Assembly: GCA_945903645.1 (NCBI GenBank)
Contig: CAMDOM010000015.1
Coordinates: forward strand, 1 to 55,710
From: Chryseobacterium gleum
GTDB lineage: Bacteria; Bacteroidota; Bacteroidia; UBA10329
Reading direction: 5' to 3'
DNA length: 55,710 nucleotides
Shown: positions 1-8,894 of the stretch, one piece after another
Layout: each line of letters begins with the position of its first letter
Numbering within the stretch: position 1 is the first letter of the stretch
Made by a program: the position numbers and the translations under genes
The notes under the pieces: model-generated
The model's database searches: none
Seen by the model: the letters and a program-made list of their open reading frames with translations, nothing else
Told to the model about the DNA's origin: nothing

Positions 1-375
1 ATCTCGCATTATGCTTCCTCCAAACGCATACTTGGCGTGTGCCTTGGCCATCAAGCCATTGGAGAAGCATTTGGTGCCAAACTAAAAAACTTGAATAAAG
101 TGCTGCATGGTGTCGCAGTTCCTGTGCAACTTGTGATTGCCGATGAACCGTTATTTAGAGAGCTACCGAACGAGTTTCCTACGGGCAGATATCACTCTTG
201 GGTTATAGATAAAGCCACGGTTCCCGCGTGTTTAGAAGTTACCGCTACTGACGCCCATGGAGAAGTAATGGGCATACGCCACAAGCAATTTGATGTGGCT
301 GGAGTACAGTTCCATCCCGAGAGTTTACTCACTCCAGATGGATTGAAAATTGTTCGGAATTGGGTATTGGGTTGA
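1..375 (+). CDS. Class I glutamine amidotransferase, TrpG/PabA type (5' truncated)
   Basis: This is the C-terminal part of anthranilate synthase or aminodeoxychorismate synthase component II, the subunit that releases ammonia from glutamine for the synthase partner. The frame is open from base 1, so the start lies outside the window. The nucleophile motif GVCLGHQAIG is visible with Cys at 40-42. The His and Glu of the triad lie in FHPES, with His at 313-315 and Glu at 319-321. All three catalytic residues are therefore present. The sequence cannot separate TrpG from PabA, and many bacteria use one protein for both. A class IV aminotransferase of the PabC type lies far downstream at 36053. The next gene starts 16 bases after this stop codon. 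Confidence 0.88.
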   Translation: MSHYASSKRILGVCLGHQAIGEAFGAKLKNLNKVLHGVAVPVQLVIADEPLFRELPNEFPTGRYHSWVIDKATVPACLEVTATDAHGEVMGIRHKQFDVAGVQFHPESLLTPDGLKIVRNWVLG

Positions 376-391
376 ACCTTACATTTGGACT

Positions 392-1678
392 ATGAGCAAA
401 CTATTCGAATCCTTCATTCCAACTGATGATGCGGTGTGGAAAAAACTAACTGAAGAAGAACTAAAAGGAGCAGATATTAATGCCCTTCCCTTGTGGAAAG
501 AAAGCGATGGTTTCTCTGCACATCCCGCATATTTCCGGTCGGAAACTGAGAAATTACCCATGTTTGGGCAAACGATTCGGCCATTGCGGTTCAACCAAGA
601 AAACAACGATTGGCTTACGTGTTGCGATGTATTGGTGAAGGATGCTGCTCAAGCTAACGAAGAAATCCTGCACAAACTTGACTTAGGAGCCTCGGCTCTA
701 ACCATTGATTTGAATGGAAAAGACTTTGCTCGCGATGAGATAGACATTCTGTTTCAAGGTGTTGTGGTCAGCGCTATTTCCATTTCGTTTTATCATGCGT
801 TCAATGCGTTGCGTTTTCAGGCCGATTATTTCGATTGGGCGCAGAAACATGGTATGAGCCCAGCTTCGCTCAAAGGCGGATTATGGTTTGATGATTTGAA
901 TGGCGATTTGGCTTTGGCCTTGGTGCGCGATAAACGCTATCATTCCTTCGGTGCCATTGGGCTTGACGGTGGTCAATTCTACGCCAAAGGGGCAAATATC
1001 CCGCAGCAGTTGGGTGCAACATTGGCTTGGGGCAACGAAATTTTGAATGGATTGCGCCTTCAAGGACTTTCGTTTGAAGATGCGTCCAACAACATTGGAT
1101 TTAGTTTGGCTGTTGGCTCATCCTTTTTGCCAGAAATAGCCAAATTTCGATTAATGCGGTTTTTATGGGCAAGAGTAATGCAGCAGCATGGCGCATCGGA
1201 TAAACGTTGGAAAACTTGGGTGCATGCGCAAACAGGTTTGAATCATCAAAGTTCGTTGGATACGCCCGTGAACTTGCTTCGTGCAAATGCCCAAGCCATG
1301 AGCGCTGTTTTGGGTGGAGTAGATAGTTTAACCGTGCATCCATTTAGAAAAGACGAACCCGAATTGGCCGAACGAATAGCCCTCAATACCCAACACATCA
1401 TGCGTCAAGAAGCTGTTTTGATGCGGGTAATTGACCCAGCAGCTGGAAGCTACTATGTGGAGCACCTCACCGATATTATTGGACGCAAGGCATGGGAATT
1501 CTTCAAATTGATTGAAGAAAAAGGAGGGTACTCCACGTGTAAAGCAATGGGGTATCTCAAGGAGGAATTTTCGAAAACAGATACGGCTTACGCAGCAGAG
1601 GTTGAGAAATTGGAGCGCGTTCTGATAGGCGTGAACAAATATCCTTCTCCGTTTGAAGCGTCAAACGATAAAGCGTAA
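392..1678 (+). CDS. mutA: Methylmalonyl-CoA mutase small (beta) subunit
   Basis: This is the non-catalytic subunit of the heterodimeric, B12-dependent mutase that interconverts methylmalonyl-CoA and succinyl-CoA. The ATG at 392 (MSKLFESFIPTDD) was preferred over one at 350, because the longer start would run into the preceding gene and add residues foreign to the family. The protein is 428 aa and aligns by eye with the barrel domain (for example VGSSFLPEIAKFRLMRFLWA and DPAAGSYYVEHLTD). It has no B12-binding domain at the C-terminus: the DxHxxG motif is absent and the protein is shorter than the catalytic subunit. That is common for small subunits of Bacteroidota. The catalytic subunit gene follows 69 bases downstream. 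Confidence 0.93.
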   Translation: MSKLFESFIPTDDAVWKKLTEEELKGADINALPLWKESDGFSAHPAYFRSETEKLPMFGQTIRPLRFNQENNDWLTCCDVLVKDAAQANEEILHKLDLGASALTIDLNGKDFARDEIDILFQGVVVSAISISFYHAFNALRFQADYFDWAQKHGMSPASLKGGLWFDDLNGDLALALVRDKRYHSFGAIGLDGGQFYAKGANIPQQLGATLAWGNEILNGLRLQGLSFEDASNNIGFSLAVGSSFLPEIAKFRLMRFLWARVMQQHGASDKRWKTWVHAQTGLNHQSSLDTPVNLLRANAQAMSAVLGGVDSLTVHPFRKDEPELAERIALNTQHIMRQEAVLMRVIDPAAGSYYVEHLTDIIGRKAWEFFKLIEEKGGYSTCKAMGYLKEEFSKTDTAYAAEVEKLERVLIGVNKYPSPFEASNDKA

Positions 1679-1747
1679 GAGTCGATTTTTAGCATTAAGG
1701 ATGTAAGCTTGGTGTGTAAAGCTCACTTTTCCGAATAATGATAACCA

Positions 1748-3877
1748 ATGAAACCCGATTTTAAAGGCACCGAATTTTTTCTGAAATCTCCAGAAATGGA
1801 GGCGATAACGGATGGACAAACCTTCAAAACTCCGGAGGGAATTGTAGTCGCATCTGATAATTATGCAGTAGAGCTGGAAGGATTGCAACAGCTTGATTTT
1901 TCGTCAGGCTTCCCGCCTTTTCTGCGCGGACCTTATGGTTCAATGTATGTCAGTCGACCTTGGACCATTCGCCAATATGCTGGATTTAGCACTGCGGAAG
2001 AGAGCAATGCTTTTTACAGGAAAAATCTGGCCGCAGGGCAGAAAGGACTTTCCGTAGCATTCGATTTAGCCACCCATCGCGGCTACGATAGCGACCACGA
2101 AAAAGTGGTAGGCGATGTAGGAAAAGCTGGCGTTGCTATAGATACAGTGGAAGATATGAAGCTGCTCTTTGATGGCATTCCTCTGCATCAAATGAGTGTG
2201 AGCATGACCATGAATGGGGCGGTTTTGCCCATTATGGCTTTTTATATTGTGGCCGCAGAGGAGCAAGGCGTGCAGCCTGAGCAGCTTGAAGGCACCATTC
2301 AGAACGACATTCTTAAAGAGTTTATGGTGCGCAACACCTACATCTATCCGCCTGCGCCAAGCATGCGCATAGTGGGTGATATTTTTAGGTATACCGCTAA
2401 GCGCATGCCCAAATACAATAGCATCAGCGTGTCGGGCTACCACATGCACGAAGCTGGCGCCACAGCCGATATTGAATTGGCCTACACCTTGGCCGATGGC
2501 CTCGAATACATTCGCACAGGCCTAAAAGGTGGATTGGATATTGACGATTTTGCCCCGCGCATTTCGTTTTTCTGGGGTATCGGAATGAATTTCTTTATGG
2601 AAATTGCCAAAATGCGTGCTGGTCGGATGTTGTGGGCCAAGTTGGTGCAGCAATTCAATCCGAAACAAGCAAAGAGCATGGCGCTGCGCACGCATTGCCA
2701 AACTTCGGGGTGGAGCCTTACCGAGCAAGATCCCTACAATAATGTGATTCGAACAAATATGGAAGCGATGGCTGCTGTATTTGGAGGCACGCAATCGCTC
2801 CACACCAATTCGCTTGACGAAGCCATTGCGCTACCTACGGATTACACCGCACGAATAGCGCGCAATACCCAGCTGTTTATTCAACACGAAACCGATATCT
2901 GCAAGGCTATTGATGCCTGGGGCGGCTCTGTTTATCTGGAGAAATTGACCAATGAACTTTGCGAAAAAGCGTGGAAGTTGATTGAGGAGGTGGAGGCGCT
3001 TGGAGGCATGTCGAAGGCCATTGAAACAGGACTTCCGAAAATGAGAATAGAAGAAGTTGCCGCCCGAAAACAAGCCCGCATTGATAATGGCGAGGAGGTA
3101 ATTGTTGGCGTAAACCGCTATCAATTGGAGAAGGAATCGATATTGGAAATTCGTGAGGTTGACAATAATGCCGTGCGCGAAGGCCAGCTAAAACGATTGG
3201 CTGAGGTGAAAGCCAAACGCAATTCCACTGAAGTTGCAGTGGCTTTGGAAGCCATTACCATGTGCGCCAAAACTGGCGAAGGCAATCTTTTAGAATTGGC
3301 CATTGATGCAGCCCGGAAACGCGCCACGTTGGGTGAAATTTCGGATGCTATGGAAAAAGAATTTGGTCGTTATAAGGCCGTAATTCGCTCTATTTCGGGT
3401 GTATATTCGGGCGAGGTGAAGAAAAACGAAGATTTTGTAGCGGCTCAAGAAGCTGCCGACCATTTTGCAGCGCAAGAAGGAAGGCGTCCACGCATTTTGG
3501 TGGCTAAAATGGGCCAAGATGGGCACGATCGTGGCGCTAAGGTGATTGCTACTTCCTTTGCCGATATTGGCTTCGATGTAGATATTGGCCCTTTGTTTCA
3601 AACACCCAAAGAAGTTGCCAAGCAAGCGGTAGAAAACGATGTGCATATTGTAGGTGTAAGCTCCTTAGCGGGAGGACATAAAACCCTTGTGCCTGCCGTT
3701 ATTCAAGAGCTAAAAGCTTATGGTCGTGAGGATATTATGGTGGTGGCTGGTGGAGTAATTCCCCAACAAGACTATGCGTTTTTGGTTGCCAATGGTGTCG
3801 CTTTTGTGTTTGGCCCAGGAACGGTGATTGCCAAAGCTGCACAGGAGATTTTGCAGAAGTTGCAAAACGGCCGCTGA
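1748..3877 (+). CDS. mutB: Methylmalonyl-CoA mutase large (catalytic) subunit
   Basis: The catalytic subunit of methylmalonyl-CoA mutase is 709 aa, the usual length. The N-terminal TIM barrel carries the hallmark stretch [13 protein letters not shown] followed by [17 protein letters not shown]. The C-terminal cobalamin-binding domain is complete: DGHDRG at about residues 590-596 supplies the lower axial His, followed by [10 protein letters not shown] near 637 and VVAGGVIP near 663. It sits directly after mutA, as expected for an operon, and is followed after 5 bases by a DUF547 lipoprotein gene. Known role: the propionate/succinate branch, linking odd-chain and branched amino acid breakdown to the TCA cycle. 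No MeaB/ArgK-type chaperone GTPase or epimerase is seen nearby. Confidence 0.97.
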   Translation: MKPDFKGTEFFLKSPEMEAITDGQTFKTPEGIVVASDNYAVELEGLQQLDFSSGFPPFLRGPYGSMYVSRPWTIRQYAGFSTAEESNAFYRKNLAAGQKGLSVAFDLATHRGYDSDHEKVVGDVGKAGVAIDTVEDMKLLFDGIPLHQMSVSMTMNGAVLPIMAFYIVAAEEQGVQPEQLEGTIQNDILKEFMVRNTYIYPPAPSMRIVGDIFRYTAKRMPKYNSISVSGYHMHEAGATADIELAYTLADGLEYIRTGLKGGLDIDDFAPRISFFWGIGMNFFMEIAKMRAGRMLWAKLVQQFNPKQAKSMALRTHCQTSGWSLTEQDPYNNVIRTNMEAMAAVFGGTQSLHTNSLDEAIALPTDYTARIARNTQLFIQHETDICKAIDAWGGSVYLEKLTNELCEKAWKLIEEVEALGGMSKAIETGLPKMRIEEVAARKQARIDNGEEVIVGVNRYQLEKESILEIREVDNNAVREGQLKRLAEVKAKRNSTEVAVALEAITMCAKTGEGNLLELAIDAARKRATLGEISDAMEKEFGRYKAVIRSISGVYSGEVKKNEDFVAAQEAADHFAAQEGRRPRILVAKMGQDGHDRGAKVIATSFADIGFDVDIGPLFQTPKEVAKQAVENDVHIVGVSSLAGGHKTLVPAVIQELKAYGREDIMVVAGGVIPQQDYAFLVANGVAFVFGPGTVIAKAAQEILQKLQNGR

Positions 3878-3882
3878 GCATA

Positions 3883-4656
3883 ATGCCCGTTTCCATAGTT
3901 CGCATTTGGGGGTTCGTTCTAGGAACTTTTATTTCCCTAGCATCCTGCGCCCAGTCTGAGTCGCGCTATTACGAGTGTGAAGTGCCAAACCACGAACCGT
4001 GGTCGCGGCTGCTTCAAAAGCACGTTTCCACAGCAGGGTTTGTTTCCTATTCTGGTTTTTGGGCAGATAGCCTGGAACTGAATGCCTACCTGGGTTCGCT
4101 GTCCAAATGCTTGCCTTCTACCACATGGTCGCGCGAAGATCGCTTGGCCTATTGGATAAACGCCTACAATGCATTCACCATCAAGCTCATTATCGACCAT
4201 TATCCTGTGAAAAGCATCAAGGACATCGGTTCTAAACTGGCCGTTCCGTTTGTTAATTCTGTTTGGGACGCCAAGTTTTTTAGCATTGGTGGGGTGCAAA
4301 TGAGCCTCAATCAAATAGAACATTCCATTTTGCGGAAACAATTTGACGAGCCACGCATTCATTTCGCCATTGTTTGCGCATCCATTTCGTGCCCCAGTTT
4401 GTTGAATACCGCCTATACCGCTGCCGATTTGGAAAATCAATTGCACCAGCAAACGCTAGCATTTATTCAAGATTCGACCAAAAATCGCATTTCAGTAAAT
4501 CACTTGGAATTATCGTCCATTTTCAAATGGTTCAAAAGCGATTTTACCAAACATGGCAATTTAAAGCAGTTCGTGGCCAAGTATGCCAATGCGCCAATCG
4601 CACCAAATGCGAAACTGGATTTTTTAGAGTACAATTGGGAATTGAACGGAAAATGA
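3883..4656 (+). CDS. DUF547 domain lipoprotein
   Basis: A 257-aa protein with a lipoprotein signal peptide: a hydrophobic stretch ends in LASC, with the acylated Cys at residue 22. The body shows DUF547 hallmarks, namely RLAYWINAYNAFTIKLII and, further on, HFAIVCASISCPSLLN. The biochemical function of DUF547 is not established, so none is claimed. It begins 5 bases after the mutB stop, and its stop codon overlaps the ATG of the rhodanese lipoprotein gene. The two envelope proteins are therefore very probably co-translated with the mutase genes. A functional link to propionate metabolism is not implied by the sequence. Confidence 0.88.
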   Translation: MPVSIVRIWGFVLGTFISLASCAQSESRYYECEVPNHEPWSRLLQKHVSTAGFVSYSGFWADSLELNAYLGSLSKCLPSTTWSREDRLAYWINAYNAFTIKLIIDHYPVKSIKDIGSKLAVPFVNSVWDAKFFSIGGVQMSLNQIEHSILRKQFDEPRIHFAIVCASISCPSLLNTAYTAADLENQLHQQTLAFIQDSTKNRISVNHLELSSIFKWFKSDFTKHGNLKQFVAKYANAPIAPNAKLDFLEYNWELNGK

Positions 4657-5141
4657 ACATGCACCATTTCAAGCACATCCTCTTTTTTATATTTGCTGGG
4701 CTGGCGGCCTGCGCGCAGAACACCGATTTGGACAAGGAGGTGAAGAAGCTTTACAAAAACACAGTTCCTGTTGCGCGCAATGCACAGGTTTCTGCTAATG
4801 TAATAGTGCTGGATACGCGCGAAAAAGCAGAATTTGAAGTGAGCCATTTGCCCCGTGCGCGTTGGGTAGGCTATGACGATTTCGATTTGAAGCGTGTCGC
4901 AAACATCTCTAAAAAGGACACCATAATTGTGTATTGCAGCATTGGTTATCGCAGCGAGCGGGTAGGAGAGCAGCTCAAAAAGGTAGGCTACACCAACGTT
5001 TACAACCTCTATGGCGGTATTTTTAATTGGAAGAATAGCAAGGGCATTGTTCTCAATTCTAAGAACGACACCACCGAAAAAGTGCATTGCTTCAACAAGT
5101 CGTGGAGCCGTTTTTTAATAAATGGTCAAAAGGTATATTAA
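4653..5141 (+). CDS. Rhodanese-like domain lipoprotein
   Basis: A 162-aa protein starting at the ATG at 4653, which overlaps the previous stop codon (ATGA). The longer open frame upstream only reads through the DUF547 gene out of frame. A lipobox (GLAAC, Cys20) predicts lipidation and export. The rhodanese fold follows: VIVLDTREKAEFEVSHLP, then the active-site loop YCSIGYRSE with Cys95, then NLYGGIFNWKN. The family transfers or senses sulfur through that Cys; the substrate here is unknown. The loop matches the rhodanese CxxxxR pattern (CSIGYR), so the domain is likely catalytically competent. Confidence 0.9.
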   Translation: MNMHHFKHILFFIFAGLAACAQNTDLDKEVKKLYKNTVPVARNAQVSANVIVLDTREKAEFEVSHLPRARWVGYDDFDLKRVANISKKDTIIVYCSIGYRSERVGEQLKKVGYTNVYNLYGGIFNWKNSKGIVLNSKNDTTEKVHCFNKSWSRFLINGQKVY

Positions 5142-5165
5142 CTTCCACAAGCACTATTAATCCAA

Positions 5166-5537
5166 ATGATTACAGAACATATTTCCACCATTTTGTATGT
5201 TTCGGGAGCTATTACAGCTTTGGGTTCGATACAATTTTTCGCCCCGACATTTTATAGTAAAACCATCCTCAACGTTCAATTAAAAGACGACCTAACACGC
5301 TTTTATTTTGTCCATTGGGGCGTTTTGGTGCTGTGCATGGCCATTTTAATGCTGCTTGCTGCAAGTAATGAAGTCTTACAACACCCAGTTTTGACCGTGG
5401 TGCTCCTCGAAAAACTTGTATTGGTAGCTATGATTCTGCGCGACATCAAAAAACCGTTCACCCAAAAAATGAAAGCAGTGGCTTTGTTTGACGGTTGCTG
5501 TGTGTTGCTTTTTGGCGCGGCCCTAGCGGGATGGTGA
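5166..5537 (+). CDS. Small four-helix membrane protein, unknown function
   Basis: A 123-aa hydrophobic protein. Four membrane segments are visible at roughly residues 8-28, 48-68, 74-92 and 102-122, separated by short charged loops (for example NVQLKDDLTR and RDIKKPFTQKMK). I do not recognise the family. It lies 24 bases after the rhodanese gene on the same strand and is probably the last gene of the mut/lipoprotein operon. Its stop codon is followed by a stem-loop and a convergent gene. Confidence 0.68.
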   Translation: MITEHISTILYVSGAITALGSIQFFAPTFYSKTILNVQLKDDLTRFYFVHWGVLVLCMAILMLLAASNEVLQHPVLTVVLLEKLVLVAMILRDIKKPFTQKMKAVALFDGCCVLLFGAALAGW

Positions 5538-5570
5538 GCCTAGGATAGTGGGTTCATTTCCACGCTCACC
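5533..5570. terminator. Stem-loop at convergent gene ends
   Basis: GGTGAGC (5533-5539) pairs perfectly with GCTCACC (5564-5570), and an inner GTGG/CCAC pair (5548-5551 and 5560-5563) extends the structure. It spans the stop codons of two convergent genes. No run of T follows on either strand, so it may be a stabilising 3' hairpin more than a classical intrinsic terminator. Confidence 0.4.
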
Positions 5571-5959
5571 GTATAATCTTGTTCTCTGCGGTTGTAAAAA
5601 AACTTGAGCAACACATCTTGCTCCGATTTCTCATAAAAATATGAAACGTTCTCCGCGGGGTTATCCTCGCGCTTGTCCATCCAACGCACGGTGTAGGAGT
5701 TGTTTTCTGCGCCTTGGTGATGGTCGCGCAAGTACTCCACCATTTTTTCGAGCACACTTATAGAGCTTGTAGCCCGTGTTTGATGCAGTAGAAAAATAGC
5801 CCCATTGCGCGCGTTTCGGGTGTATAAATCCAGCTTTACGGAATTGTCTACATCATCAATATCCACATGGTAATCGAAATGCACCGTGCTTCTGTTGCGG
5901 TCGAACACAATGGTGCTGATGATGCCTTCCAATTCAAATCTCCTGTCCTTTTTGCGCAT
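5540..5959 (-). CDS. Small hypothetical protein
   Basis: A 139-aa protein if the ATG at 5957-5959 (MRKKDRRFELEG) is used. An upstream in-frame start at 5995 would add 12 residues that look unlike a signal peptide (MKRLPLPITITT). I do not recognise the family. The composition is soluble and charged, with alternating hydrophobic stretches (VHFDYHVDIDDVDNSVKLDL) that suggest beta strands and a DQ-poor, R/E/D-rich surface. It is convergent with the small membrane protein gene, 2 bases from its stop, and diverges from apbE. It may be a single-gene transcript. Confidence 0.6.
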   Translation of the reverse strand: MRKKDRRFELEGIISTIVFDRNRSTVHFDYHVDIDDVDNSVKLDLYTRNARNGAIFLLHQTRATSSISVLEKMVEYLRDHHQGAENNSYTVRWMDKREDNPAENVSYFYEKSEQDVLLKFFYNRREQDYTVSVEMNPLS

Positions 5960-6003
5960 GGTTGTAATAGTGATGGGCAAAGGTAGCCGTTTCAACTGCT
6001 TCC

Positions 6004-6035
6004 TTGTTTTTCAGTAGGCGCAATTCATAGTTTTG
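6004..6035 (+). promoter_or_regulatory. Candidate promoter for apbE
   Basis: TAGTTTTG at 6028-6035 matches the Bacteroidota -7 consensus TAnnTTTG. A TTG at 6004-6006 lies 21 bases upstream and could be the -33 element. The start codon of apbE is 22 bases downstream. This is motif matching only. Confidence 0.4.
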
Positions 6036-6057
6036 CCAACCACATTAAACTATTGAT

Positions 6058-7053
6058 ATGAAGTACATTTTTGGTTTTATTTTGGTCATTTCTGGCTTAA
6101 TAAGTTGTTCAAGTGAAAAGCAAATGGAAGCCACAGGCTATGCCCAAGGAACTACCTACAAAATCATTTATTACAACGATGGCATCGATTTGCAGTATCA
6201 AATAGATAGCATTCTTGTAGATTTCGATCGCGTGCTTAGCACCTATCAGCCCAATTCCTACATCAGCCAATGGAATGCAAACAATGTCTCGTCAGCTCAA
6301 CCTGCATGGTTTAGCGAAGTAGTTGACCTTTCGCAATCCATAGCCGCCAATACCCAAGGTGCATTCGACATTACCGTAAAACCGCTCATGTCTTTTTGGT
6401 TCGAACAAAAATGGGATGCCACGGCTGTGGATACCCTTGCCCTTGACAGCATTTTGCAGTTTGTGGGCTATAACCATATTGCCGATAGCCAAGGCATTTT
6501 CGTAAAAGACAATCCAATGGTGCAACTGGACGTGAACGGCATAGCTCAAGGGTTTTCTGTAGATGTTATTGCCCGTTATTTAGACGGTTTGGCCATTGCC
6601 AACTATCTTGTAGAAATTGGGGGCGAGGTGCGCGCCAAAGGCCAAAAACAAGACGGTACGCCTTGGATAGTGGGAATAGACGCACCAAACGAAGACGAAA
6701 ACATGGAACGGAAACTCGCGTTGAGTTTGCAGCTCAACAACCAGGCTATGGCCACTTCGGGCAACTACCGCAAGTTTGTAGTAATCAACGGGCAAAAACT
6801 TGGGCACACGCTCAACCCCGTTACGGGATATCCTGCCACTACAGATTTGCTTAGCGCAACCGTTATTGCCCCAGATGCTGGCACTGCCGATGCTTATGCC
6901 ACAGCATTTATGGGCCTAGGCGTGGTCCGTAGCAAGCAACTCATTGCTGAAACAGAACTCGAAGGCATCCTAATTTATTCTGTTCAGGGAAAAATGGAAA
7001 CGTGGGTGTCCGAAGGATTGATGAAGCAGTTAGCCAGCCGTCCAAAGCAATGA
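6058..7053 (+). CDS. apbE: FAD:protein FMN transferase (ApbE family), lipoprotein
   Basis: This enzyme attaches FMN from FAD to threonine residues of target flavoproteins, such as Na+-translocating NADH:quinone reductase or Rnf subunits, on the outer face of the inner membrane. The protein is 331 aa and begins with a lipoprotein signal (GLISC, Cys17). Family landmarks are YAQGTTYKI near the N-terminus, DVNGIAQGFSVD in the middle, YLVEIGGEVRAKG after that, and the metal/FAD-binding stretch DAGTADAYATAFMGLG at about residues 271-286. All key regions are present. Its stop codon overlaps the start of the following glycosyltransferase gene. No flavoprotein target gene lies in the window. Confidence 0.94.
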   Translation: MKYIFGFILVISGLISCSSEKQMEATGYAQGTTYKIIYYNDGIDLQYQIDSILVDFDRVLSTYQPNSYISQWNANNVSSAQPAWFSEVVDLSQSIAANTQGAFDITVKPLMSFWFEQKWDATAVDTLALDSILQFVGYNHIADSQGIFVKDNPMVQLDVNGIAQGFSVDVIARYLDGLAIANYLVEIGGEVRAKGQKQDGTPWIVGIDAPNEDENMERKLALSLQLNNQAMATSGNYRKFVVINGQKLGHTLNPVTGYPATTDLLSATVIAPDAGTADAYATAFMGLGVVRSKQLIAETELEGILIYSVQGKMETWVSEGLMKQLASRPKQ

Positions 7054-8894
7054 AGCGTTCTCACGTCTTTCTGCTGCTTGCAATTATTGCAGTTAATATC
7101 GGTTTCAAGCTTCAATACATTACCTACAGCAGTTTCGATTTGGATGAAGCTGTTCATATTTGGTATGCCCAGCTGCCGCTGCCCGAAGTGATTGCCCAAG
7201 CCAGTAACGACCCCAATCCACCGCTGTTCAATATTCTTATTTCAGGGTGGATAAAACTTTTTGGCGTCACCGAATTTGCTGCCCGTTGCTTTAGCCTATT
7301 GTTTTCGGCATTGGCTGCGGGTGCGCTTTTCATTTTTTTAAAGCGAAACATGAGCTTGCGTATCGCGCTCATTGCCGTCACGCTGTTCACTGTTTCGGCC
7401 ATTCAGGTGCGGTTTGCCCATAATGCTCGGCCTTATACCATGCTCATGTTTTTTGTAATATGCTCTTATGGCATGATGCTAGAAGCCACGCGAAGGCCAA
7501 GTTTTCTGAGGGTGATGGGCTATTTTCTTGCTACTACATTAATGTTGTATTCGCATCCCACTTCGATATTTAATCTACCTGCCCAAGCGTTGTTTTTGTT
7601 GCCCCGTCTGCGTTCTGAATTCAAAACTGTTGCAGCAATTGGAGTTGCTCAAATCTTAGCTGTAGCAGGCTATATGCTATGGCATTTGAACATTCCGTAT
7701 TTCAAAAGTGCGCCAAGCACATGGTTACAACCTCCTACATGGGCCGAAGCGTTGCACAGTATTCGCTACTTGAATGGTGGTGGAGCAGACTTCATGTTTT
7801 ACATTCAAGTGGGATTAATTGCAGCTGTAGTCGGCTTTTTGTGGCGCTTCAAGTCAAAAGAGAATTTTCAATCGTTGCTTTTGGCATTCAGTTGGACGTG
7901 TATTCCTTTTCTTGCCAGTTTCGCCTATTCTCAAGTTGCGGAGCCTATTTTTCAAGGCAAGTATGTTATTTCTTCCCAATTGGGAATGGTCGTTCTCATG
8001 GGCGTATGCATTGATACGATAACGTGGAATTCGCTTCGATGGACTGTTTTCGCATCTTTTGTCACATTTATGTGCATTCAGATAAATTGGAAAGCTACCT
8101 CTGGTGAAGATTGGCGTGGAGCATCAAAATATGTGGTCGACAACGATAGCCCAACTACAGCCACATTCATTAGTCCGTGGTTCGAATTCCGGTCTTTTGC
8201 CTACTACTTCGACAGCCAAGCGTATCTAGATCCGCACATTACGCAAAAGATTTTGGTAGCCAAACGCGTATTCACCGCTTGGCACGACATTATTCCCGTG
8301 GGGTCGAACAGGCCATTATTCAAGCGACTTCATTTCGTGCACTCTCAGCCCGAAGCCGAAAATCAGCAGCCTCGTTTGGACAGTTTGATGAAAAATGCCT
8401 CGCTGGTGGCGCAACTAAAATTGGAAGGCATCACCATCTATACCTTCGAATTGCGCGTGCCGCCTCCCACCATGTATCTCGATTTTGAAAGCGGAACATC
8501 TCCCACAATTATCCTCGATTCCGCCAAAGCGTTCTCTGGAAAAGGAGCAGAGCAATTGGATAAAGACCACGAATACTCCTCAGCTTTGGTTTTTCCGTTG
8601 GAGGAAGCATTTGTAAAAGATACCGATGTGAATGTGTCTGCCCAAGTGCGATGCGATTCAGGACTGCAAGAAGTGTTTCTTGTGGCAAGCGTTATTCGAA
8701 ATGGCGAGTATCTGGCTAATATCCAAATGCCAGTGAATTCAAGTGTTATGGCTTCATCCAAATGGCAAGAATTGACATTGGAATTTCGCTACGATAAGGC
8801 CAAATTTGCTGGTACCGACCTCAAAGTGTTTGTTTGGAATCCTTCCAAAAAAACCGTTTGGGTAGATGAATTGAAGATAGCGGCTAAACCTTAA
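7050..8894 (+). CDS. GT39-type membrane glycosyltransferase with extra C-terminal domain
   Basis: A 614-aa polytopic membrane protein. The ATG at 7050 overlaps the apbE stop (ATGA); the longer frame from 7002 would lie within apbE. The N-terminal half resembles the ArnT/PMT_2 fold: a first loop with SFDLDEAVHIWYAQ (acidic Asp-Glu pair) and NDPNPPLFNILISGWIKLFG, then about ten hydrophobic segments to roughly residue 370. Family enzymes transfer sugars from polyprenyl-phosphate donors to acceptors outside the inner membrane; donor and acceptor are unknown here. From about residue 470 there is a soluble, strand-rich region (MYLDFESGTSP onward) resembling a carbohydrate-binding beta-sandwich. The 3' end overlaps the convergent TonB receptor gene by 11 bases. 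Confidence 0.82.
   Translation: MKRSHVFLLLAIIAVNIGFKLQYITYSSFDLDEAVHIWYAQLPLPEVIAQASNDPNPPLFNILISGWIKLFGVTEFAARCFSLLFSALAAGALFIFLKRNMSLRIALIAVTLFTVSAIQVRFAHNARPYTMLMFFVICSYGMMLEATRRPSFLRVMGYFLATTLMLYSHPTSIFNLPAQALFLLPRLRSEFKTVAAIGVAQILAVAGYMLWHLNIPYFKSAPSTWLQPPTWAEALHSIRYLNGGGADFMFYIQVGLIAAVVGFLWRFKSKENFQSLLLAFSWTCIPFLASFAYSQVAEPIFQGKYVISSQLGMVVLMGVCIDTITWNSLRWTVFASFVTFMCIQINWKATSGEDWRGASKYVVDNDSPTTATFISPWFEFRSFAYYFDSQAYLDPHITQKILVAKRVFTAWHDIIPVGSNRPLFKRLHFVHSQPEAENQQPRLDSLMKNASLVAQLKLEGITIYTFELRVPPPTMYLDFESGTSPTIILDSAKAFSGKGAEQLDKDHEYSSALVFPLEEAFVKDTDVNVSAQVRCDSGLQEVFLVASVIRNGEYLANIQMPVNSSVMASSKWQELTLEFRYDKAKFAGTDLKVFVWNPSKKTVWVDELKIAAKP

Noticed and set aside
3937-4452. Open frame of 171 codons on the minus strand
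   Set aside because: It is fully antisense to the DUF547 gene, which has a lipobox, domain motifs and coupling to both neighbours.
4500-5087. Open frame of 195 codons on the minus strand
   Set aside because: It is antisense to the rhodanese gene, whose motifs and start overlap are clear; the frame lacks any recognisable motif.
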